A DNA stretch of 59,768 nt from Flavobacteriales bacterium (GTDB taxonomy: Bacteria > Bacteroidota > Bacteroidia > Flavobacteriales_E > Vicingaceae): the NCBI GenBank assembly GCA_002706365.1, contig PALM01000023.1, positions 1-59,768 on the forward strand, read 5' to 3'. Shown piece by piece: positions 8,085-17,266 of this stretch (positions within the stretch are counted from its first letter, which is position 1; each line of letters starts with the position of its first letter). Below the pieces are notes generated by a model that was given only the letters and a program-made list of their open reading frames with translations, ran no database searches and was not told the DNA's origin. A program made the translations under genes and the position numbers.

Positions 8085-8092
8085 TACATTTG
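8085..8092 (+). promoter_or_regulatory. TAnnTTTG -7 box for the caspase gene
   Basis: TACATTTG matches the Bacteroidota -7 consensus and lies 49 bases before the start of the TPR-caspase gene. No clear TTG -33 element is seen at the expected spacing, so confidence is moderate. Confidence 0.5.
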
Positions 8093-8141
8093 ATACGTAT
8101 GACTAGATGTCAACACTCTCAATGATTTAAAGCTGCTAACC

Positions 8142-10496
8142 ATGATCTGCTACAAACATACTTTCCGTCTATTATTGATAGGTAGTATCCTTATCATTAC
8201 GGGAAATCTGCATGCCCAAAATGCGAAGAAGTTTTTCAAAACCGGAGAAGACTTCGTAGAAGCCGAGAACTATAAAGACGCAATTGATCAATTCAATAAA
8301 GCAATTGAATTAGATTCTGATTTTGAAGATGCCTATCTCGAGAGGGCTAAAGCCAAGGAGAAATTAGGTGATCTTAAAGAAGCTGCAGAAGATTATAAGC
8401 GCTTGGCTGCAATAGATGCCGGTGAAAGTGAATACTTCTTTAATTGGGGTAGGATCTACTACCAATTGGAGATGTATAAAGAATGTCTTGACCCTCTAAA
8501 CAAAGCAATCAATGAGGATAAGAAATATCATAAAGCACTGCAGATCCGAAGTAAAGCATATATCAGACTTGATAGTTTCACTATGGCTATTAGAGACTGC
8601 AACTTGGCGATTGATATCGAAAAGAAGAATCCTGAGAATTACTACAATCGTGCAGTAGCTTATGACAGTTTGAATGAATATGCCTTAGCAGAAGCAGACC
8701 TAAAACAAGCGATCGATTACGAAATGGCTGGCGAAATGGCTCATGTGGCATTGGCAGAAGTGCAGATAGAGCAGGAGAAATATGATGAGGCTCTAGCTTC
8801 GATCAATACAGCCATCGATAAGAATAAGAGCAATACCAATGCTTACTATGTAAGAAGTAAGATCCACTTTGCGAGAAAACAATTCCCTGAAGCGATCAAT
8901 GATCTATCAACTTTGCTTGCGATCGATCCAAAAAATGAAATGGCTTATAATCAACGAGGGATGTACTATCAGACTTTGAGTCAGCAGCAAAATGCGATCA
9001 ATGATTATACGCAGGCTTTATTGATCAACAAAGAAAACTACAAGTCTTATTATAAAAGAGCGCAATCATATGAAGCAATTGCAGACTATGGCAATGCGGT
9101 AAAAGATTATGAGTCATTGATGAAACTCTCTCCATATGATGAGAATGCAAAGAGAATGATGAAAGAGGCCAATCTTCGTCTCTTCGAATTGAACAGAGAA
9201 GAAGACGCACCTACTGTGACTATTATCAATCCTCACTCTACTAAAGACGTAATTGAAGTTTCGGAAGCTCTGGAGACATTCACCTTAGAAGCTCAAGTGA
9301 ATGACAATAGTGCAATTGAATACATCAAACTAAATGGTGAAGCTATTGCATATGATCGACTAGAGACTAATCCAGTATTTACTAAAGATTTTGATGCAAG
9401 TATTGATAGCATTCTATTCGAGATAGCTGATGTATACGACAATAAAACAGCTTTAGTATACAAAATCAAAAGAACGGAAAATGATCCTCCTCAAATTGCA
9501 TTAGTTGCACCATACTCTTCAGATAATGGAGAGGTGTATTTAGATTCTGATGATCCTAATTTATATATAGAAGGTAAGATCAACGATAATAGTTTGATCA
9601 AGCAGATCTTTATTGAAGGAGCAACTGCTAGCTTCATCTATGAGAAGAAGAATCCAACATTCTCAGCTACTGTGAATGTGGCCAATAAAGATGAGATCAC
9701 TGTAACTGCTGAAGATATTTATGGAAATAAGGCAGAGCGCGTGTTCACCCTGAACCGAGAGGCTGCTAGAATTGCAGCCAATAACCCAATGGGCAAGACT
9801 TGGGTGATCTTTATCGAGAATTCGGATTATGAATCCTTTGCCAGTCTCGACGGACCGGAGAAGGATGTTACCCTGATGAAGAGTGCATTCGCTAACTATG
9901 AGATCCACAACATCATCCACAAGAAGAACATGAGCAAGAGTGATCTTGAGCGTTTCTTCTCAATTGAACTTAGAGATTTGATCAGGAGTAATAGAGTAAA
10001 TTCTATTCTGGTATGGTATGCCGGTCATGGTAAGTTCATCAATGAAGCCGGCTACTGGATTCCTGTGAATGCCAAGCGTGATGATGAGTTCTCTTATTTC
10101 AATATCAACTCATTGAAAGCATACATGTTGGCTTATTCAAAGTATGTAACCCATGCTTTGGTTGTGACCGATGCCTGTGAGTCTGGTCCATCCTTCTATC
10201 AGGCAATGAGATCAACTGAGCAAGAGAGAAGATGCGACGATTGGGCAGCTACTAAGTTTAAATCCTCTCAGGTATTCTCTTCTGCAGGGTATGAGCTAGC
10301 ATCTGATAACTCTCAGTTTACAAAGACCTTTGCGAGTTCACTTACAAATAACCCAGACGCTTGTATACCTATAGATAAGGTGGTGTCTAAAGTGACTCAG
10401 GCTGTGGCCGAAAACAATAATCAAAAACCTAAATTTGGGAAGATCGCGGGATTGGAAGATGAGAATGGAACCTTCTTCTTTATCCGTAAAAAGTGA
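8142..10496 (+). CDS. Exported TPR-repeat protein with C-terminal caspase domain
   Basis: This 784-residue protein has a signal peptide (cleavage near NLHAQ), about nine TPR repeats over residues 30-350, a middle region of two Ig-like modules, each with a sequence of the type IVNDNSAIEYI/KINDNSLIKQI (about 355-540), and a C-terminal caspase-like (C14) domain. The catalytic dyad is intact: His629 in YAGHGKF and Cys679 in TDACESG. Caspase-fold proteases cut after basic or acidic residues and often act in regulated self-processing. The signal peptide implies action in the periplasm or at the surface, not cytosolic cell killing. It overlaps the downstream sensor by 4 bases (GTGA), pointing to tight co-expression. 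Substrate and trigger are unknown. Confidence 0.9.
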   Translation: MICYKHTFRLLLIGSILIITGNLHAQNAKKFFKTGEDFVEAENYKDAIDQFNKAIELDSDFEDAYLERAKAKEKLGDLKEAAEDYKRLAAIDAGESEYFFNWGRIYYQLEMYKECLDPLNKAINEDKKYHKALQIRSKAYIRLDSFTMAIRDCNLAIDIEKKNPENYYNRAVAYDSLNEYALAEADLKQAIDYEMAGEMAHVALAEVQIEQEKYDEALASINTAIDKNKSNTNAYYVRSKIHFARKQFPEAINDLSTLLAIDPKNEMAYNQRGMYYQTLSQQQNAINDYTQALLINKENYKSYYKRAQSYEAIADYGNAVKDYESLMKLSPYDENAKRMMKEANLRLFELNREEDAPTVTIINPHSTKDVIEVSEALETFTLEAQVNDNSAIEYIKLNGEAIAYDRLETNPVFTKDFDASIDSILFEIADVYDNKTALVYKIKRTENDPPQIALVAPYSSDNGEVYLDSDDPNLYIEGKINDNSLIKQIFIEGATASFIYEKKNPTFSATVNVANKDEITVTAEDIYGNKAERVFTLNREAARIAANNPMGKTWVIFIENSDYESFASLDGPEKDVTLMKSAFANYEIHNIIHKKNMSKSDLERFFSIELRDLIRSNRVNSILVWYAGHGKFINEAGYWIPVNAKRDDEFSYFNINSLKAYMLAYSKYVTHALVVTDACESGPSFYQAMRSTEQERRCDDWAATKFKSSQVFSSAGYELASDNSQFTKTFASSLTNNPDACIPIDKVVSKVTQAVAENNNQKPKFGKIAGLEDENGTFFFIRKK

Positions 10497-13400
10497 TTTT
10501 TTCTATATATAATCTACCGCACATTATCAGAGCTAAGTATTCAAAGTACTACTTAGCTCTTTTGCTTTTGCTGACATTTTCATTCTCAGCATTCAGCCAG
10601 AATTACTATTTCGATAATTACAATGTTCAGCAGGGCTTAGCCCAGTCGAATATCTATGCTATTCTTCAAGATCAAGATGGTTATATATGGCTAGGAACTG
10701 CAGGAGGAGCGTCAAGGTTTGATGGCTTAAATTTCATCAACTACACAACAGATGATGGTTTAGCTGATAATGGAGTGAAGTCAATTGTCCAGGCCCAAGA
10801 TGGCAGAATTTGGTTGGGACATATTGGCGGAGGTATCAGTAGAGTAGAGAATGGTGTGGCCACAGTATGGACATCAGACAGTTTTGCCAGTGATGATGAT
10901 ATCACAGCTATTCTCGAGGATGCTGACGGACATCTTTGGATCAGCACCTATGGAAATGGAGCTATGCTTGTAGAGAATCCTGAAGTTGACTCTTTAAATG
11001 AGCTAAATGTTACCCAGTATAGAGGTCAGGAAGGACTTAGCGATAGGATCTTCTCAATGATGATGTCTAACGACAACGAAGTCTACTTCGTTACGGATGT
11101 AGGTATTAAGAAATACAATAAAGAGAAGGATGAATTTGAGTTCTTTAGAGTAGAAGGAGTTCCGGCTTATTTTCAGATCACTGCACTTTTCCAAGACAAG
11201 AACGACAACTTCTGGTTTGGCACCTATAATGGAGGATTGTTCAAGGCTTTTGCAGGTAGCGAGAAGGTGATCATGTATGATGTGAAAGATGGTCTGGCCG
11301 ATAATTGGGTAAGCTGCTTAAATGAAGATAAAGATGGCAACATCTGGGTTGGAACCTGGGGAGGAGGAATAAGCAAGATTTATAAGGGAAATGGCAGTAT
11401 GCTCACTTTTGACCCTTCTAATGGCTTAAAAGACAAGAAAATCCGTTGTCTATTGGAAGATAGAGAAGGTAACATCCTTATTGGTACCAATGAAAATGGT
11501 CTCTTGATCTTCAAAGGGGAACAATTCGTATCCTTTTCTGAGACGAATGGACTTATAGACGATCAAATATGGTCGATCATAGAAGACTCGCAAGGACTCT
11601 TTTGGTTTGGAACAAATGAAGGGATCACTACTTTCGATCCAAAAGCCGAGGGAGAAGAATCTTATACTAATTATAACAATCTGAACGGATTACTAGACAA
11701 TCACATTCGCTTCATTAAAGAAGATAAGAACCACAACCTGTGGATAGCCAGCTGGGGAGGAGGAATTCTCAAATACAATAGAACCACTGCCAAATTCGAT
11801 TATTTTCCAAGGATCAACAACAACATCTACAATGGTTTGGTAACTGCCTTGGAGATCGATCATGAGAATAATCTGTGGATTGGAACCTTAGACGGTCTGG
11901 TATATTATGAGATCGATAAAGGTGTAGGAGTTCGACTTTCACAAACAGATGGTTTAGCAGGAAATGATATTTCTGCACTTTACTGTGATTCAAAAGGAGT
12001 TATGTGGGTTGGTGCAAGAGGTGTTGGGGTAACTAGTATCACGGATACTACCTTTAAGATCATGGAAATGGAGAAGCACTTCACACCTACTGCTTTCATT
12101 GAAGATAAAGAGGGTAAACTTTGGATCGGTACAGAAGGTCAAGGCTTAGTGGTATCTGATAAAACTGAAATTCTAAAATCATATAAATCCAAAGAGGGGT
12201 TATTGTCAGATTTTATCACCCTATTGAATATTGATGATCAAAATAATATCTGGATTGGTACTAATAAAGGCTTGAACAAATTCGCTCAAGAGGAAAATCA
12301 ATTTTACAGATATACATCTAAGATCGGTTTTACCGGAATTGAGGTGAAAAATCAGGCTACCTTCAAAGATGATGATGGTAACCTTTGGTTTGGAACCATA
12401 AAAGGAGCCTTTAAATATCAAGCAGAGCATGCAAGGCAGAACAACCTTGAGCCATTGACACATATTACCAGCTTTAAAGTAAATCTTGAGCCAAGGGAAA
12501 TGGTAGATGGCATGAAATTGAATTATAAGGAGAAGGAGATCTCTTTCCAATTCAATAGCATTTGTCTTTCTGATCCCACCTCTATTAAGTACAAGTATAG
12601 ACTGGTAGGAGCAGACCAGAATTGGCGTCCAGCCAATAAGCAAACCTTCGTGAATTATTCTCCATTGCCTCCAAATAGCTATGTTTTTGAGGTAAAGGCC
12701 ATGAATAATGATGGAGTATGGAATGAAGAGCCGGCGAGCTTTAGTTTCAAGATACTTCCGCCATTTTGGCAAACCTGGTGGTTCTATTTACTCTGTGCTA
12801 TTGTAGCCTATGGTGCGATTTACTTTTATATCAAGATCAGGGAGCGAAACCTATTGAAGGAAAAGCGAGTGCTTGAAGAAAAGGTCGAAGAGCGTACTAA
12901 AGAAGTTGTAGAGAAGAGCGAGGAGTTGGAGCAAAAGAACAATGATATTCTCGACAGTATTCGCTATGCAAAAGTGATACAGACGGCTATTCTTCCCCCA
13001 GATAATCTATTCCAAAAGCTTTTGCCTGAATCCTTTGTGCTCTTTAAACCAAAGGATATTGTAAGTGGCGACTTCTATTGGATCTATACCAAAGAGGAGA
13101 AGGTGCTCTTTGCTGCATCCGATTGTACAGGACATGGAGTTCCAGGAGCATTCGTATCTATGGTTGGGTATAACCTATTGGATAAGATCGTAGGGGAATA
13201 CGGCATTACTGAGCCGGCGGCCATATTGGATCGATTGAATTTTGAGGTAGCACAGACTTTCCGTCAGAAAGGGGAGGAAGAAGAAGAGATAGGAACCAAG
13301 GTTAAAGATGGTATGGATATAGCATTGGTGGCTTTTGATACCAAGACTAGGACTTTAGAATATGCAGGCGCATTCAATCCGCTGTATTTATTGCGTGATG

Positions 13401-13720
13401 ATGAGATCATAGAATACAAGGCCAATAGGTCTCCAATTGGGAGCTTTAAGGCCGGCGAGCAAGAAAAGTTCGTCAACCACAAGATCGAGCTAAAAGACGG
13501 CGACTGCATCTATATGTTTACCGATGGTTTCGTGGATCAATTCGGCGGACCAAGAGGCAAGAAGTTCATGGCCAAGCGCTTGAGAAACACCCTTGTTTCA
13601 ATTGGGCTGCATCCTATGGCCAAGCAAGGAGAAGAACTGCAAGAATCCATTGAAGACTGGATGGGAGACTTAGAGCAAGTAGATGATATCCTTGGAGTAG
13701 GAGCGAGGTTTAAGTTTTAA
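10493..13720 (+). CDS. Beta-propeller / Y_Y_Y sensor with SpoIIE-type PP2C phosphatase
   Basis: This 1075-residue membrane protein has a signal peptide (to about residue 35) and two periplasmic beta-propellers made of Reg_prop repeats (GNIWVGTWGGGISK type, residues 40-690). A Y_Y_Y domain follows, then one transmembrane helix near 762-785, a cytoplasmic coiled coil (KRVLEEKVEERTKEV) and a SpoIIE/PP2C phosphatase with KDIVSGDFYW, DCTGHGVPGAF and FTDGFVDQFGG. The layout matches hybrid two-component sensors, with a Ser/Thr phosphatase as output instead of a histidine kinase. The likely targets are anti-sigma antagonists. It starts with GTG overlapping the stop of the caspase gene. Confidence 0.92.
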   Translation: MIFSIYNLPHIIRAKYSKYYLALLLLLTFSFSAFSQNYYFDNYNVQQGLAQSNIYAILQDQDGYIWLGTAGGASRFDGLNFINYTTDDGLADNGVKSIVQAQDGRIWLGHIGGGISRVENGVATVWTSDSFASDDDITAILEDADGHLWISTYGNGAMLVENPEVDSLNELNVTQYRGQEGLSDRIFSMMMSNDNEVYFVTDVGIKKYNKEKDEFEFFRVEGVPAYFQITALFQDKNDNFWFGTYNGGLFKAFAGSEKVIMYDVKDGLADNWVSCLNEDKDGNIWVGTWGGGISKIYKGNGSMLTFDPSNGLKDKKIRCLLEDREGNILIGTNENGLLIFKGEQFVSFSETNGLIDDQIWSIIEDSQGLFWFGTNEGITTFDPKAEGEESYTNYNNLNGLLDNHIRFIKEDKNHNLWIASWGGGILKYNRTTAKFDYFPRINNNIYNGLVTALEIDHENNLWIGTLDGLVYYEIDKGVGVRLSQTDGLAGNDISALYCDSKGVMWVGARGVGVTSITDTTFKIMEMEKHFTPTAFIEDKEGKLWIGTEGQGLVVSDKTEILKSYKSKEGLLSDFITLLNIDDQNNIWIGTNKGLNKFAQEENQFYRYTSKIGFTGIEVKNQATFKDDDGNLWFGTIKGAFKYQAEHARQNNLEPLTHITSFKVNLEPREMVDGMKLNYKEKEISFQFNSICLSDPTSIKYKYRLVGADQNWRPANKQTFVNYSPLPPNSYVFEVKAMNNDGVWNEEPASFSFKILPPFWQTWWFYLLCAIVAYGAIYFYIKIRERNLLKEKRVLEEKVEERTKEVVEKSEELEQKNNDILDSIRYAKVIQTAILPPDNLFQKLLPESFVLFKPKDIVSGDFYWIYTKEEKVLFAASDCTGHGVPGAFVSMVGYNLLDKIVGEYGITEPAAILDRLNFEVAQTFRQKGEEEEEIGTKVKDGMDIALVAFDTKTRTLEYAGAFNPLYLLRDDEIIEYKANRSPIGSFKAGEQEKFVNHKIELKDGDCIYMFTDGFVDQFGGPRGKKFMAKRLRNTLVSIGLHPMAKQGEELQESIEDWMGDLEQVDDILGVGARFKF

Positions 13721-13813
13721 GCTTTTGGCCGAAGGCCAAAAAGCTAGAGACCGGAGACCAGAGTCCGACCGGAATCCTAGTATATTGCAATTGGCAAGCA
13801 ATTCTTTTTTAAG

Positions 13814-15265
13814 TTGAGATATCTTATTAGCATACTATTAATAGTTTATGGGTTAAGCCTTAAGGCTCAACCCTTTGCTCTTGATTCAACTTTTTCGCCC
13901 TTTTTCGATATCACGGTTAATCATGTGCCAAATGCCAATATAACTCACATCATTGAGTTAAACGGTGATCAAGTAATGTTGACAGGAGACTTTGATGTAG
14001 GAAGCTTTAGTGATGTGCTATTGATCAATAGTAGAGGAATAAGAATAAATTCATTTGCACCAGGTCCAAGAGATGGAGGGTATCTTTTTTGGTATAATGA
14101 TTCAATAATAGGAGTAGTTGGAACAGGAAATTTAAATTTCATTGATACTAATGGTAATGTAGAGCTTTTACAGTATAGAGATGCTTTTAGAAAAACTGTC
14201 AGATGCCCTTCATTTTTTACGCCATATGTCTTTTCAAATGGCTCCCTTTTAGTATCAAACAGTTTTGGTACTTCTCCAAATTCTTGCAGGATCATTGTTC
14301 CTCCTGATACATTTCCTCATAGATACATGATTAAGGTAGATAGCATTGGAACTTGGGATAGCTCATTTGCTGGCATTGCAAATGAAGTTGTACAAGAGTT
14401 TATTAAGTATGATAGCAATAGAATACTATTAAGTGGTTTTCACAATCGATTCACACATTTCAACAGCCAAAGGGTAAATGGATTATGTCGGATCTACCAA
14501 GATGGTCAACTAGATTCTAGCTTTTCATCTCCGTTTCAGGATAATTCTATAGGCTATGTTTCTGCAGTCTATCTGGAGCAAGATGGTAAAATTGTCCTTG
14601 GTGGAGAAATGAACATCGTTGGCTATCCTAATGCACTAAGATTAGTAAGATTGAATTCGAATGGATCCTTGGATACTGGCTTTTATTTCAATTCACAATT
14701 AACCAACCCAGAATTTCCAACAGGTGTAATAAGTAGTATAATTGGAGCAAGTGATGGGGGATATATAATCTCTGGGTCTTTTGATAGCATTCAAGGAGTA
14801 AGTAAAAATCACCTTGCAAAACTTGATTCTAATGGAATTATTGAGCCTCAATTCTTTACTACTATTGGACCAGATAGTTCGACAAGCCCATTCTTCGATA
14901 CACCTGGCGTGAGAGTGACTAGATCAAACTCTGGTGACCTTTATGTTTATGGGGATTTTAGGTATTGGGATGGACAGCCATCACAGCCAATTGTAAGACT
15001 CACTGATTTTTCCGTCGGTATTAAAAAATTTGAGCAGAGTAAAAAAACAATTCGAGTCTATCCAAACCCTTCTAAAGATGGAGTCATAATGTTCTCTAAT
15101 TCAGATAACATTTTGGAAACAAGGGTCTATGATATAAGTGGTAAACTACAGTTATTATATTCGAGTGTTTCAACTATTCAATTGCCAGAGGCTAAAGGTT
15201 TATACCTATTGCAAATCACATTCAGAGATGGAAGTGTGGAAACTCATAAAGTGATCCGACAGTAA
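13814..15265 (+). CDS. Secreted delta-60-repeat protein with T9SS sorting domain
   Basis: This 483-residue protein starts at TTG with a signal peptide ending near LSLKAQ. The body holds delta-60 repeats (patterns such as RLNSNGSLDTGF and KLDSNGIIEPQF) predicted to form a propeller. The C-terminus carries a type A T9SS sorting domain: IRVYPNPSKDGV, then YDISGKL and a closing GLYLLQI...HKVIRQ. It is therefore predicted to be exported across both membranes and anchored or released. Function is unknown. An inverted repeat (TTTTGGCCGAAGGCCAAAA, 13723-13741) lies between it and the sensor gene. The start at TTG is forced by the lack of any nearby ATG before the signal peptide. Confidence 0.88.
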   Translation: MRYLISILLIVYGLSLKAQPFALDSTFSPFFDITVNHVPNANITHIIELNGDQVMLTGDFDVGSFSDVLLINSRGIRINSFAPGPRDGGYLFWYNDSIIGVVGTGNLNFIDTNGNVELLQYRDAFRKTVRCPSFFTPYVFSNGSLLVSNSFGTSPNSCRIIVPPDTFPHRYMIKVDSIGTWDSSFAGIANEVVQEFIKYDSNRILLSGFHNRFTHFNSQRVNGLCRIYQDGQLDSSFSSPFQDNSIGYVSAVYLEQDGKIVLGGEMNIVGYPNALRLVRLNSNGSLDTGFYFNSQLTNPEFPTGVISSIIGASDGGYIISGSFDSIQGVSKNHLAKLDSNGIIEPQFFTTIGPDSSTSPFFDTPGVRVTRSNSGDLYVYGDFRYWDGQPSQPIVRLTDFSVGIKKFEQSKKTIRVYPNPSKDGVIMFSNSDNILETRVYDISGKLQLLYSSVSTIQLPEAKGLYLLQITFRDGSVETHKVIRQ

Positions 15266-15480
15266 ATAATATTTTGTTTTTGCTTCACTCATTATCACGC
15301 GAAGTGTCACCTGCTTATAATAAATAGTACAATTTCTGATCTTGGTTCCTGAGCTCCTTCTCCTCCGCTAGCAGGTGGATACGAAGGAGAAGCGCTAGTC
15401 AAAAGACTAATTTCCGATTTCTGATCTCAGATTTGGAAGATCGGGCTGGCTCGCGACTTATGTCGCTCGCCTATCCGTAA
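15266..15480. other. Intergenic region with dispersed repeats
   Basis: No gene is visible. The stretch holds the phrase CTTGGTTCCTGAGCT (also found near 18080) and TTTCTGATCTCAGATTTGG heptad-type repeats near 15410-15436. Confidence 0.6.
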
Positions 15481-15498
15481 GGGGGAACTTCAAAAGAA

Positions 15499-15537
15499 AA
15501 AAAGCCTTAGCGCCGTTTCACGGCGCCTGGGCTTTTT
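15499..15537. terminator. Bidirectional terminator hairpin
   Basis: AAAAAGCC...GGCTTTTT encloses an inner GCGCCG/CGGCGC stem with a TTTCA loop. Either strand gives a hairpin followed by T residues. It can end the T9SS gene transcript from the left and backs up the tRNA terminator from the right. Together with the next hairpin it forms a larger nested inverted repeat. Confidence 0.8.
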
Positions 15538-15581
15538 GCATTTTACGGCTCGCTGAAGTAAACTTCGCTCCCCTTAAATGC

Positions 15582-15617
15582 AAAAAGCCCTTCCGCTAAA
15601 GCGGAAAGGCTTTTTTT
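15582..15617. terminator. Terminator downstream of tRNA-His
   Basis: AAAAAGCCC-TTCCGC-TAAA-GCGGAA-AGGCTTTTTTT forms a long hairpin with T-tracts in both directions. In the minus direction it lies directly behind the tRNA-His 3' end. Confidence 0.85.
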
Positions 15618-15623
15618 CTTTTG

Positions 15624-15698
15624 GGTGGAAGATCGGGTTCGAACCGACGACCTCCTGAACCACAATCAGGCGCTCTAACCAGCTGAGCTACAACCACC
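15624..15698 (-). tRNA. tRNA-His (GTG)
   Basis: Read on the minus strand, a full cloverleaf is visible: D-arm GCTC/GAGC, anticodon stem CCTGA/TCAGG with loop TTGTGGT (anticodon GTG, His), T-arm GTCGG-TTCGAAC-CCGAT, and an extra G at position -1 typical of tRNA-His. CCA is not encoded. The acceptor stem reads GTGGTTG against CTTCCAC, giving two adjacent T:T mismatches at pairs 5-68 and 6-67, which is unusual. A consensus promoter precedes it and a terminator follows. Confidence 0.9.
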
Positions 15699-15721
15699 GT
15701 ATAGCCTCCAAAAGGAGGAGC

Positions 15722-15752
15722 GCAAAGTTAGGAAAATTTGATACATGCCAAA
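15722..15752 (-). promoter_or_regulatory. Promoter for tRNA-His
   Basis: On the minus strand TTTG is followed after 18 bases by TAACTTTG, close to the Bacteroidota TTTG-N19-TAnnTTTG consensus. It lies 23 bases before the tRNA 5' end. Its overlap with the first codons of the longest M48 reading frame argues for a later M48 start. Confidence 0.75.
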
Positions 15753-15836
15753 TCCCTTTCTAAGCTATTTTTTGTGGAGACCATAATGCTCGGTCTTTTG
15801 GCATTTTCAATTAACTTTCAGCCTCTAATTCAAGCT

Positions 15837-17264
15837 ATGAGACTAAAAATCAGTATTCTTTTCTTTATTCTAATTCCTGGAATTCTAACTGCTCAATATT
15901 CCGATAAACAAAAGCGTCTGGGAAGTATGGTGCTTGCAGTAATGGACGAGACCTATGGAATCTATCACGATTCAAGCATGCAGGCCTTTGTAGAGAAGGT
16001 CGGTCATAATCTTGAAGCTCATCTAGATGACCAATACAAATTTCAATATTTTATCACCGATCAGGAGGAACTGAATGCTTTTGCTACAGCCGGTGGATAT
16101 GTATTCGTAACTCGTGGTTTATTGGGTTTGATCAATTCTGAGGATGAATTGGCGTGTGTTCTAGGACATGAGATCACGCATGTGACAGAGAATCATACAA
16201 CAAAGACGAATAGGGCTTCCATACTGCCTAAGATACTTGAATTACCTGCTAATATCATTGGGTTGCTCACTGTGCAGGAAGTGGCCAATATCATCAACTT
16301 TCCTATTGAAGCTAGCTCGCAGCTGGTGATTTCCTCTTTTAGCAGAGGACAAGAACGAATAGCGGATCGCAAGGGTGTTGAACTTGCCCTTAAGGCTGGT
16401 TATGATCCATATATGCTTCCTCATGTGCTTGAGAAGATGGATCAATTTGGAGAGACCCTTTACGGAATGCAACATCATTTCTCACTCTTTGATGATCATC
16501 CCATGACAGAAGATCGGGTAGAATTGATCTATAAGCAATTAGAAGAAATGAAGGTTGAAAAGAAAGAAATTCAAAGTGGAACCACCCTTCCTTTTCAAGA
16601 TGGTTTGATTTTCGGAAGAAACCCACGTTATGGAAATATTCAAGACAATGCCTTTGTCCATGGTGGGCTAAGAGCTTACATTCAATTTCCCAAAAGCTTC
16701 TCCGTTCAAGGAACAACAAAGTCGGTAACTGCAATTTCTCCAAAGGGAAATAGCACCATCATCGTTTGTATTGATTCACTTTTAAACAGTCCGGAGCTTA
16801 CCGCAAAACTAGAACTGAAAGCACTTCAAGGTGTAGATCTTATTGAACAAGGGAAAACCAGAGTGAATGGTTTGGAGGCTTATCGGGCTACAATGGAGTA
16901 CAGACAAGATAAGCATCACGACTTGCATTCAGAGATCCTATGGATCAAATTACCGATTAGTAATACTATTGTAAGAGCTGTAAGTATTCGTCCTAAGGAA
17001 GAACTAGATCCGCGATTGGATTCCTGTCTAATGAGCATTAGACAGTTGAGATTCGAAGAACTAAACCAATGGTTTTACTACGAACTCAATTTTCTTGAAG
17101 GGGAGCTCCCAAAGAAACACGAAAAAGACCAGGAGACATTCCTCAACTTCATTCGATTAATGAATGATATGGAGGAAGATAGCACCTCTGTGGAACAAGG
17201 AGAACTAAAGGTGGTGAATGTTCGACCAATCGGGGATTTTCGGTATCCTAATTTGTATAGGTAG
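15837..17264 (+). CDS. M48 family zinc metalloprotease
   Basis: This is a protein of about 475 residues with a signal peptide (MRLKISILFFILIPGILTAQ) and an M48 peptidase domain. The zinc motif is HEITH with His111 and His115 in GHEITHVTENH, and a third-ligand region follows with ERIADRKGVELA. The C-terminal half matches the extra domain of BepA/LoiP-like M48B proteins (HPMTEDRVELI, then a GRNPRYG...FVHG region). Such proteins degrade or chaperone misassembled outer-membrane proteins in the periplasm. ATG 15837 is preferred over the more upstream 15738, because the earlier start falls inside the tRNA promoter and spoils the signal peptide. Confidence 0.88.
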   Translation: MRLKISILFFILIPGILTAQYSDKQKRLGSMVLAVMDETYGIYHDSSMQAFVEKVGHNLEAHLDDQYKFQYFITDQEELNAFATAGGYVFVTRGLLGLINSEDELACVLGHEITHVTENHTTKTNRASILPKILELPANIIGLLTVQEVANIINFPIEASSQLVISSFSRGQERIADRKGVELALKAGYDPYMLPHVLEKMDQFGETLYGMQHHFSLFDDHPMTEDRVELIYKQLEEMKVEKKEIQSGTTLPFQDGLIFGRNPRYGNIQDNAFVHGGLRAYIQFPKSFSVQGTTKSVTAISPKGNSTIIVCIDSLLNSPELTAKLELKALQGVDLIEQGKTRVNGLEAYRATMEYRQDKHHDLHSEILWIKLPISNTIVRAVSIRPKEELDPRLDSCLMSIRQLRFEELNQWFYYELNFLEGELPKKHEKDQETFLNFIRLMNDMEEDSTSVEQGELKVVNVRPIGDFRYPNLYR

Positions 17265-17266
17265 TC

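Noticed and set aside
8142-10496. Cytosolic abortive-infection caspase effector
   Set aside because: The signal peptide and TPR/Ig layout point to the periplasm, and no defence genes are nearby.
15738-15836. 33-residue N-terminal extension of the M48 protease
   Set aside because: It overlaps the tRNA-His promoter and hides the signal peptide; ATG 15837 gives the expected exported form.
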